The notes beneath the pieces were generated by a model. That model did no database searches, was not told the origin of the DNA, and worked only from the letters and a program-made list of their open reading frames with translations. Of a DNA stretch of 5,775 bases, positions 1 through 5,181 are shown piece by piece. A program made the translations under genes and the position numbers. The DNA comes from Ardenticatenia bacterium (GTDB lineage: Bacteria > Chloroflexota > Anaerolineae > Aggregatilineales > Ch27). The stretch is from positions 1 to 5,775 of the forward strand of contig JALSTC010000014.1 of assembly GCA_026983935.1 (NCBI GenBank). The letters run 5' to 3'. Each line of letters begins with the position of its first letter. The stretch's first letter is position 1.

Positions 1-164
1 AGGAACGCAAGTCGGGCACATTTGACCGCTCGGTAGCTATTCCGGTTCCCGTCAAAGCCGAAGAAGCAGCAGCCACCTTCAAAAATGGCATCCTGACAGT
101 TACCATCCCCAAAACTGAGGATGCGCGTCCGAAGGTGGTCAACGTGAAAACCACGAACGGCTAA
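1..164 (+). CDS. Small heat shock protein, Hsp20/alpha-crystallin family (3' end only)
   Basis: Only the last 53 codons are inside the window, in frame from base 3 to a TAA at 162-164; the start lies upstream. The visible part reads as the second half of an alpha-crystallin domain: a strand with FDRSVAIPVPV, then the family signature ATFKNGILTVTIPK (A-x-x-x-N-G-I-L followed by a strand ending in PK), then a short tail with V-N-V, which fits the C-terminal I/V-x-I/V motif that docks onto neighbouring dimers in the oligomer. Family members are ATP-independent cytoplasmic holdases that bind unfolding proteins during heat or other stress. The gene converges on the minus-strand pyrG cluster and shares no unit with it. 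The family call rests on motif recognition and is strong; promoter and regulation cannot be seen. Confidence 0.93.
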   Translation, partial: ERKSGTFDRSVAIPVPVKAEEAAATFKNGILTVTIPKTEDARPKVVNVKTTNG

Positions 165-222
165 CTACGGGCAGCGTTTGATCAGCCGCCGATATTGCCT
201 ATACCAGCAAACTACAAACAGC
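165..222. other. Convergent intergenic gap with a weak possible terminator hairpin
   Basis: This 58-base gap separates the Hsp20 stop from the stop of the small minus-strand ORF. Read on the minus strand, bases 190-185 (GGCGGC) can pair with 175-170 (GCTGCC) as a six-pair stem with one G-U pair and a nine-base loop. It lies about 33 bases past the minus-strand stop. No T-run follows on either strand, and on the plus strand the stem has an A-C mismatch. It could end the pyrG cluster transcript, but the support is weak. Confidence 0.2.
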
Positions 223-438
223 TTACATTGTAATGCCGTGGTCCCGCAGTATTTTAAGTGCAGCCCTGGCGGACGCTTGCTGTCCCTCCGTCCACCCTTC
301 TTCTACAGACATACGCTGAAGATGCGTCCAGACGGCAAAGCGCTCTTCTTCCGTTGTCAGAGTTAGCCACGCCTCGATGGTACGCCTGGACTCACGGCTC
401 AACAATTCCGCCCAGAATTCTTCCAGTGTCAATTTCAT
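223..438 (-). CDS. Small hypothetical protein downstream of pyrG
   Basis: A 71-residue protein starting at the ATG at 438, 18 bases past the pyrG stop. A GGTGAG at 455-450 lies 11 bases upstream and favours this ATG. An in-frame GTG at 447 would add three residues but has GGTGAG only two bases before it. I do not recognise a named domain. The protein looks fully soluble and helical: an N-terminal LTLEEFWAELLS segment, a middle TTEEERFAVWTHLQRM helix, then EEGWTEGQQASARAAL leading into a final helix, with no cysteine, signal peptide or membrane segment. Regular amphipathic spacing, credible composition and close same-strand packing behind pyrG argue that it is real and co-transcribed. Its function is unknown, and a link to CTP synthase is only positional. 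Confidence 0.72.
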   Translation of the reverse strand: MKLTLEEFWAELLSRESRRTIEAWLTLTTEEERFAVWTHLQRMSVEEGWTEGQQASARAALKILRDHGITM

Positions 439-456
439 ACGACTCACTACTCACCA

Positions 457-2097
457 TCAGCTATTTTCAGACCTTTGTTTTACACGAGAAGCGGCGTACT
501 CAACAGCCGCACCGATGAACCCATCAAACAGCGGGTGGGGCCTGTTGGGGCGACTGCCAAATTCGGGGTGGAATTGGCTGCCTACCATGAAAGGATGCCC
601 CTTCAGTTCGGCGATTTCGACCAGCAGATTGTCCGGACTCAAGCCGCTGAAACACATACCGGCTTCTTCAAAAGCGGCACGATATTCATTATTGAATTCA
701 AAGCGGTGTCGGTGGCGCTCATCCACAACGTCACACCCATAAGCGGCCTGAGCAACTGTCCCGGGCTTCAGTTTGCAGGGATAAACACCAAGCCGCATCG
801 TGCCACCCAACCCCTCAATAGCACGCTGCTCCAGCATCAAATCAATGACAGGATGGGGCGTGGTACTTTCAAATTCCGTGCTGTTCGCATCTTCCAGACC
901 GATTACATTACGCGCGAATTCGATGCACATCACCTGCATGCCAAGGCAAAGCCCCAGATAAGGTACTTTTCTTTCACGCGCCCAACGGGCGGCCATGATC
1001 TTACCCTCAATACCGCGCTCGCCGAATCCACCCGGAACTACGATTCCGTCCACGGTTTCCAGAACGTCAAACCCTCTGCCTTTTTCCAGGTCTCCGGATG
1101 ACACCCACTCTACATGCAGCAGCCGCTCATGTGCCGTTGCTGCATGCACCAGAGCTTCCTTGACGCTGATATATGCATCATGCAGTTCTACATACTTGCC
1201 CACCACAGCAATACGGACTGGCGACTCCAAGCGTTTCATCCGCGCCACCAACTGCCGCCAACTGTTGAGGTCCGCCGCCTTAACACCCAGCCCAAAACGC
1301 TGCATAATATAGTTGCCCAGCCCCGTATCCTCCAAGAATAACGGCACTTCGTAAAGCAAGGACACTGTTTCAAGGGGAATAACAGCTTCAGGCTCGACAT
1401 CACAGAATAGGGCAATTTTGTCAACAATTTCTTTGCTGACCGGGTAATCAGTCCGGGCAATAATCACGTCTGGCTGAATACCGATGCTGCGCAGTTCGCG
1501 CACGCTGTGCTGTGTGGGCTTTGTCTTCAGTTCACCTGTTGCGCCAATGTAAGGGAGAAACGTCACGTGGACATACACAACATTATCTCGCCCAACGTCC
1601 GTGCGCATTTGACGCAGTGCCTCCAGAAACGGCTGTCCTTCAATATCCCCTACCGTTCCCCCAACTTCTACAATGACGATATCTGCTTGATTCTCCATGC
1701 CTACACGGACAATGCGCCGCTTGATCTCATTGGTAATGTGAGGGATCACCTGGATTGTACCGCCGAGATAATCGCCACGACGCTCCTTGTTGATGACTTC
1801 AGCATAGACCTGGCCCGCCGTCACATTTGAGTGGCGGCTGAGATTTTCATCAATAAAACGTTCGTAGTGCCCCAGGTCCAGATCGGTCTCCGCGCCATCC
1901 ACAGTTACAAAGACTTCTCCGTGTTGATACGGGCTCATTGTTCCGGGATCGACGTTCAAATAAGGATCAAGCTTTTGAATGGCAACCTTCAACCCACGCG
2001 CCTTCAAAATGCGACCGATGGCAGCCGCAGTCACCCCCTTGCCCACCGAACTGACAACGCCACCCGTGCAAAAAATATACCGTGTCGTCATAGACAT
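457..2097 (-). CDS. pyrG: CTP synthase (glutamine-hydrolysing)
   Basis: Cytoplasmic enzyme making CTP from UTP, ATP and glutamine, the last step of de novo pyrimidine nucleotide synthesis. The 546 residues are full length for the family. The N-terminal amidoligase domain (about 1-270) has the P-loop GGVVSSVGKG (12-21), the KLDPYLNVDPGTMSPYQHGE block (42-61), the Mg-binding region with D72 and E144, and the nucleotide-site segment KTKPTQHSVREL (191-202). The C-terminal class I glutamine amidotransferase domain (about 290-535) has PGGFGERG (355-362), the nucleophile Cys384 in GLCLGMQ, and His510/Glu512 in FHPEF, completing the triad. Two starts are possible. ATG 2097 has AAGGGTGA (2114-2107) nine bases upstream. 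ATG 2091 gives MTTRY, which matches the usual N-terminus of E. coli PyrG and has GGGCGG six bases away. No clear private promoter is visible in the 143 bases after the Roadblock gene, so read-through from that gene is likely. Confidence 0.98.
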   Translation of the reverse strand: MSMTTRYIFCTGGVVSSVGKGVTAAAIGRILKARGLKVAIQKLDPYLNVDPGTMSPYQHGEVFVTVDGAETDLDLGHYERFIDENLSRHSNVTAGQVYAEVINKERRGDYLGGTIQVIPHITNEIKRRIVRVGMENQADIVIVEVGGTVGDIEGQPFLEALRQMRTDVGRDNVVYVHVTFLPYIGATGELKTKPTQHSVRELRSIGIQPDVIIARTDYPVSKEIVDKIALFCDVEPEAVIPLETVSLLYEVPLFLEDTGLGNYIMQRFGLGVKAADLNSWRQLVARMKRLESPVRIAVVGKYVELHDAYISVKEALVHAATAHERLLHVEWVSSGDLEKGRGFDVLETVDGIVVPGGFGERGIEGKIMAARWARERKVPYLGLCLGMQVMCIEFARNVIGLEDANSTEFESTTPHPVIDLMLEQRAIEGLGGTMRLGVYPCKLKPGTVAQAAYGCDVVDERHRHRFEFNNEYRAAFEEAGMCFSGLSPDNLLVEIAELKGHPFMVGSQFHPEFGSRPNRPHPLFDGFIGAAVEYAASRVKQRSENS

Positions 2098-2135
2098 CCG
2101 CCCATATCACCCTTGCAGTTCAGAATCAATTGAAG

Positions 2136-2172
2136 AGGCGGGGAGAACCGGTTTCCGGAACCCTCCCCGCCT
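2136..2172 (-). terminator. GC-rich hairpin between the Roadblock gene and pyrG (terminator or pyrG leader element)
   Basis: Bases 2136-2145 (AGGCGGGGAG) are perfectly complementary to 2163-2172 (CTCCCCGCCT), a ten-pair stem. Inside it, either CCGG/CCGG closing a TTT loop (2148-2158) or GGTT/AACC closing a five-base loop (2150-2162) extends the structure. In the minus direction it begins 68 bases after the Roadblock stop and ends 38 bases before the pyrG start. What follows it is CTTCAATTGATT, not a proper U-tract, so a classical intrinsic terminator is only half satisfied. It may instead act as an attenuator, a processing site or a 5' stabilising stem for pyrG mRNA. Confidence 0.55.
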
Positions 2173-2240
2173 GTTGTATCTGCACATCTAAAACAGCGCA
2201 CGACCAAAAGCTACCGCATTCCCGCTCGCCCGCTTGAGCC

Positions 2241-2612
2241 TCAGACAAGCTTCTCCAGATCGTCCGCTGCACGTCTCATGTCCAGGAAGATCAAACCCAG
2301 ACGAGCATTTTCTCGAATCAGTGAAGTCAAGACAGCTTCTTCCCCTACAGCCACAAGGATCACATAGCCGCTGTCTCCCCTGATATACACCTGTTCCAAT
2401 TCGCCGCGCCCCAACTCCCCGGCAATACGCTCACCAAGGGAAATCATAGCCGCCGACATTGCCGATACTCTATCCTCTTCAATGCCCTGTGGCAGGGAAG
2501 ACGCCATAATCAGCCCATCCACGCTGACAACGGCAGAAGCCTCAATATCCGGAGTACTTGACTGCAAATCACGCAAGCGATCTACCATTAACTCGGTCCG
2601 CGACTTTGCCAT
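2241..2612 (-). CDS. Roadblock/LC7 domain protein (MglB-like)
   Basis: A 123-residue protein that is essentially one Roadblock/LC7 domain. An N-terminal helix (RTELMVDRLRDLQSSTPDIE, 5-24) leads into the signature strand pair ASAVVSVDGLIMASSLP (25-41). The long helix DRVSAMSAAMISLGERIAGEL follows, then strands YIRGDSGYVILVAVG and AVLTSLIRENARLGLIFLDMRRA. Proteins of this family dimerise and commonly act as partners or GTPase-activating proteins for Ras-like small GTPases such as MglA; no GTPase gene lies in this window. The start ATG at 2612 is supported by AAGGAG at 2628-2623, ten bases upstream. The gene is the first of the minus-strand cluster ahead of pyrG and is divergent from the MoxR gene. 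The family call is secure; the cellular role (signalling, polarity or other) is not determined by the sequence. Confidence 0.93.
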   Translation of the reverse strand: MAKSRTELMVDRLRDLQSSTPDIEASAVVSVDGLIMASSLPQGIEEDRVSAMSAAMISLGERIAGELGRGELEQVYIRGDSGYVILVAVGEEAVLTSLIRENARLGLIFLDMRRAADDLEKLV

Positions 2613-2755
2613 GGAAACAGCGCTCCTTTCGCCTCACCACCCCTTCGTCAGGAATCAGGGATAGGCCGGGGAGTAACTCAGCACAGGGAGAACCAGTATG
2701 AACTATTGTGAAGAGTAGTTACAAGCATTTTTTATCAAGTGTTGAGAACGACTGC

Positions 2756-2784
2756 ATAATAGCACAAGGCCCCCGGCAAGTCAA
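2756..2784 (-). promoter_or_regulatory. Sigma-70/SigA-type promoter for the Roadblock-pyrG cluster
   Basis: Read on the minus strand: -35 TTGACT (2784-2779, five of six consensus), a 17-base spacer, and -10 TATTAT (2761-2756, five of six). TGC directly before the -10 makes it an extended -10. Transcription would start near 2749, leaving a leader of about 137 bases before the ATG at 2612. This is the best promoter match in the window. Confidence 0.75.
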
Positions 2785-2827
2785 CAAAACGCATTCCGGG
2801 CCATCGCTTTTGCTCGTAGGCTAACCA

Positions 2828-2848
2828 TTGCGATCCCATATATCGCAA
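2828..2848. promoter_or_regulatory. Perfect inverted repeat, candidate operator upstream of the MoxR gene
   Basis: TTGCGAT (2828-2834) and ATCGCAA (2842-2848) are perfect seven-base inverted arms around a seven-base AT-rich centre. The arm spacing of about 14 bases centre to centre is compatible with a dimeric DNA-binding protein. The right arm falls where the -35 of the proposed MoxR promoter should be, and no -35 consensus is present there. A regulator binding site is inferred; the protein is unknown. Confidence 0.4.
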
Positions 2849-2857
2849 CATGCAACA

Positions 2858-2890
2858 ATCTGTGCTACAGTAGCCTCCACAATCACAGAT
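2858..2890. repeat. Nested inverted repeats in the MoxR promoter/leader
   Basis: ATCTGTG (2858-2864) and CACAGAT (2884-2890) form perfect seven-base arms. Nested inside is the odd palindrome GCTAC-A-GTAGC (2864-2874). The inner palindrome overlaps the proposed extended -10, so this may be an operator or simply promoter sequence with chance symmetry. Confidence 0.35.
2863..2871 (+). promoter_or_regulatory. Candidate extended -10 promoter for the MoxR-DUF58-TPR unit
   Basis: TGCTACAGT fits TGN-TATAAT with four of six matches in the hexamer. It shares the string TGTGCTA with the strong divergent promoter on the other strand. No good -35 is found 16-18 bases upstream; that space is taken by an inverted repeat. 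The start would be near 2878, giving a leader of about 55 bases. Confidence 0.35.
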
Positions 2891-2933
2891 GCAGGAATGA
2901 GATTCTGTTGTAGTGACTTAAGGAGATACCTGC

Positions 2934-3890
2934 ATGAACATCGTGCAGACCGTGGCAGAGCGGATTATCAATAACGTTAGCAATGTCATCATCGGAAAAC
3001 GCAATGAGATTCGACTGACCACACTGGGTCTACTTTGCGAGGGACATATCCTGATAGAGGATGTGCCTGGTGTGGGGAAAACGATGCTGGCACGCTCACT
3101 GGCGCGATCGGTGGGTTGTACCTTCAGCCGCATCCAGTTCACACCAGATATGCTCCCGACCGACGTCACCGGCGTCTCGGTCTACAACCAGAAAACCCTT
3201 GAGTTCGAATTCCGACCCGGCCCCATTATGGCTCAGATCGTGCTCTCCGACGAGATCAACCGTGCGACGCCCAAGACTCAGGCTGCCCTCCTGGAAGCGA
3301 TGGAAGAACGCCAGATCACAGTAGACGGCATCACACATAAACTGGAGCCGCCTTTTCTTGTTCTGGCCACTCAGAATCCCATCGAATATGAGGGAACATT
3401 CCCGCTGCCAGAAGCACAGCTTGACCGTTTCTTGCTGCGAATCGAGCTGGGCTATCCCAATCCGCAGGAAGAAATCGCCATGCTGGAATCGCAGCAGTAT
3501 GCTCACCCCGTAACCCAGATTCAGCAGGTCGTGAGTGTCCAGGAACTCCTGGCCGCACAGCAGGCCGTGCGGGAAGTTTACATGACCCCGGAAATCAAGC
3601 GCTACATCGTCGAGCTTGTCACGGCAACACGCAGGCACCCTGATGTATACCTGGGTGCCAGCCCACGCGGCTCGCTGGCCCTGCAGCGAACAGCCCAGGC
3701 ACTTGCCGCCAGTGTCGGGCGTGACTACGTGCTTCCTGACGATGTCAAGTCTCTCGCCGTATCCACACTTGCCCACCGAATCATCGTTGGGCCATCCGCC
3801 CGTATCAAAGACGTTTCGGCGCAAACCATTGTACGCGATATTCTGGCAGCCGTTCCTGTCCCGGGGGCAACAATCGGCGCCGCACATTGA
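2934..3890 (+). CDS. MoxR family AAA+ ATPase
   Basis: A complete 318-residue AAA+ protein, the usual length for MoxR. Motifs in order: the N-terminal helix with IIGKRNEI (19-26); Walker A in VPGVGKT (44-50, K49); the GPIMAQIVLSDEINRA block with Walker B D106/E107; PKTQAALLEAMEERQITVDG (113-132); sensor 1 ATQNPIEYEGTFPLPEAQLDRF (145-166) with N148 and arginine finger R165; and sensor 2 in GASPRGS (R245), followed by the C-terminal helical lid. All catalytic residues are present. AAGGAGA (2920-2926) lies seven bases before the ATG. MoxR proteins are thought to act as chaperones that assemble or activate VWA-domain proteins, metal enzymes or envelope complexes. The directly overlapping DUF58 gene is the expected partner. 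The specific substrate is unknown. Confidence 0.97.
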   Translation: MNIVQTVAERIINNVSNVIIGKRNEIRLTTLGLLCEGHILIEDVPGVGKTMLARSLARSVGCTFSRIQFTPDMLPTDVTGVSVYNQKTLEFEFRPGPIMAQIVLSDEINRATPKTQAALLEAMEERQITVDGITHKLEPPFLVLATQNPIEYEGTFPLPEAQLDRFLLRIELGYPNPQEEIAMLESQQYAHPVTQIQQVVSVQELLAAQQAVREVYMTPEIKRYIVELVTATRRHPDVYLGASPRGSLALQRTAQALAASVGRDYVLPDDVKSLAVSTLAHRIIVGPSARIKDVSAQTIVRDILAAVPVPGATIGAAH

Positions 3891-5161
3891 TGCTCCAGAA
3901 TATGAACAACAGACGCAATATCATCTATAGTCTGCTCATTCTGTCGCTGCTTCTGGGACTGGCCAGTGGCCGGGCACTGCTTTTCAATATCGCCTACCTG
4001 CTGGGTGGGCTGCTGATATTCTCGTTCGTGTGGACCCGGCTCAGTGTATCCTGGGTACGACTGCAGCGAACCACGCGAGCACGTCGGGCTCAAGTTGGAA
4101 AAACCTTCACAGAACGCTTTGCGATTTATAATATAGGGATTCTGCCCAAGCTCTGGCTGGAAGTTCGTGACCATTCTTCTCTTCCCGGACACCTTGCCAG
4201 CCAGATTGTGCCCCCCCTGCTCCCCCGAACGCGCTTCCAATGGCAGGTGCACACAATATGTACTGTCCGCGGTGAATTTCAACTGGGGCCAATCACCATT
4301 ACGGCGGGAGACCCTTTCGGATTGTTCCTGTCTTCCCGACACATCCCGGCCCGGTCACGGATTATTGTCCTCCCTGCCACCGTGCCTATTTATGATTTTG
4401 CCACCCCCAGCGGGCTTCTCCCTGGCGGAGATGCCCAACGGCGGCGGGCACACTTTGTCACAACAAATGCTGCCGGGGTCAGAGAATATGCACCCGGCGA
4501 CAGCTTCAACCGCATACACTGGCGCAGTACTGCACGGAAAAACCGTCTACTTGTCAAAGAGTTCGAACTCGATCCTCTGGCTGACGTATGGATATTCCTT
4601 GATCTTTCCGCGCATACACTGGTTGAACGCCCCAATGCCCGCCATTATGAAATTGAGAGAACCAACGGCGAAGCCGCCACCTTCAGAATACCGCCATCTA
4701 CGGAAGAATACGGCATCGTCATCACTTCATCACTGGCAAAATTCTTCCTGGACAAGGGGCGCAATCTCGGTCTGGTGACGTATGCGCCGCATAGAGAAGT
4801 ACTCCAGGCAGATCGCAGTCAGCGTCAACTGTCCCAGATATTGAACATACTTGCCGTCGCCAACAGTACAGGGGATTTTGATCTTGAGCACATGTTAAAC
4901 ATGGACACCGAGTACCTGGGAAGGGGTACAACGCTGATCGTTGTCACAGCAGACCAGACGCAACGATGGATCGAAGAGGCCCATATTCTCAATCGTCGAG
5001 GCATCCGAATCGTTGCCGTGATTATCGATCCTGCCAGCTTTGGCGGCACTGAAGATTCCAGGGCGACTCAGGCCCGGCTGGAGGCAATTGGCATTTCCAC
5101 CTATGTTGTACGGGAAGGCGATGATCTGACGGTCGTCCTCAGCAGAAGACTACATGGATAA
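3890..5161 (+). CDS. DUF58 domain membrane protein with VWA-like domain, MoxR partner
   Basis: A 423-residue protein from the ATG at 3890, which shares its A with the MoxR stop (TGATG). No Shine-Dalgarno sequence is visible, so translational coupling is likely. TTG 3887 and ATG 3902 are alternative starts. Two hydrophobic segments (about 10-27 and 30-48) form an N-terminal membrane hairpin, followed by a beta-rich region. The DUF58 signature is clear: GVREYAPGDSFNRIHWRSTARK (196-217, split here by GD at 203-204) and then LLVKEFE. A VWA-like domain begins at DVWIFLDLSAH (232-242), but its metal-site motif is D238-x-S240-x-H242 instead of the usual DxSxS. The last part (LIVVTADQ, then IRIVAVIIDP) supplies the remaining Rossmann strands. 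The soluble part probably faces the cytoplasm, where MoxR could reach it. Such proteins are linked to envelope or stress functions, but the exact role is unknown. Confidence 0.94.
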   Translation: MLQNMNNRRNIIYSLLILSLLLGLASGRALLFNIAYLLGGLLIFSFVWTRLSVSWVRLQRTTRARRAQVGKTFTERFAIYNIGILPKLWLEVRDHSSLPGHLASQIVPPLLPRTRFQWQVHTICTVRGEFQLGPITITAGDPFGLFLSSRHIPARSRIIVLPATVPIYDFATPSGLLPGGDAQRRRAHFVTTNAAGVREYAPGDSFNRIHWRSTARKNRLLVKEFELDPLADVWIFLDLSAHTLVERPNARHYEIERTNGEAATFRIPPSTEEYGIVITSSLAKFFLDKGRNLGLVTYAPHREVLQADRSQRQLSQILNILAVANSTGDFDLEHMLNMDTEYLGRGTTLIVVTADQTQRWIEEAHILNRRGIRIVAVIIDPASFGGTEDSRATQARLEAIGISTYVVREGDDLTVVLSRRLHG

Positions 5162-5171
5162 TCATATCATC

Positions 5172-5177
5172 GGAGGG
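5172..5177 (+). promoter_or_regulatory. Strong ribosome binding site fixing the TPR gene start
   Basis: GGAGGG ends four bases before the ATG at 5182 and is the best Shine-Dalgarno match on the plus strand here. It sits in the 20-base gap after the DUF58 stop and decides the frame in a region where a competing plus-strand ORF runs through 5154-5426. Confidence 0.75.
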
Positions 5178-5181
5178 TGCG

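Larger units (their letters stand above)
2613..2933. other. Divergent control region between the Roadblock and MoxR genes
   Basis: A 321-base stretch with no convincing gene. It contains a strong minus-strand promoter (2756-2784), which gives the Roadblock mRNA an unusually long leader of about 137 bases. It also holds a run of six T (2728-2733), inverted repeats at 2828-2848 and 2858-2890, a candidate plus-strand extended -10 element at 2863-2871, and the MoxR ribosome binding site at 2920-2926. The start-proximal part (2613-2680) holds only the Roadblock ribosome binding site and nothing else that I can name. Confidence 0.8.

Noticed and set aside
475..1101. Plus-strand ORF of 208 codons opposite pyrG
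   Set aside because: It is antisense to a fully conserved stretch of CTP synthase, resembles no family, and is explained by pyrG codon structure.
2695..2724. Second possible minus-strand promoter (TTGTAA, 18 bases, CATACT)
   Set aside because: Both boxes match only four of six positions, and a far better promoter lies just upstream at 2756-2784.
2678..2728. 16-codon ATG frame in the Roadblock leader (minus strand), a possible leader peptide
   Set aside because: There is no Shine-Dalgarno sequence before it and no run of regulatory codons, so it is likely chance.
2768..2802. Possible hairpin GGCCC/GGGCC or CCCGG/CCGGG in the divergent region
   Set aside because: The stems are only five pairs with loops of 19 or more bases and overlap the strong promoter spacer, so they are likely chance GC symmetry.
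3096..3887. Minus-strand ORF of 263 codons opposite the MoxR gene
   Set aside because: It lies wholly inside the MoxR coding region, is rich in Cys and Arg/Gly patches typical of antisense translation, and has no recognisable domain.
3725..4342. Minus-strand ORF of 205 codons spanning the MoxR-DUF58 junction
   Set aside because: It is a shadow of two confidently identified genes, with low-complexity polar composition and no family resemblance.
4167..4778. Plus-strand ORF of 203 codons in another frame inside DUF58
   Set aside because: It overlaps the conserved DUF58 core in an alternative frame and has no domain or ribosome binding site.
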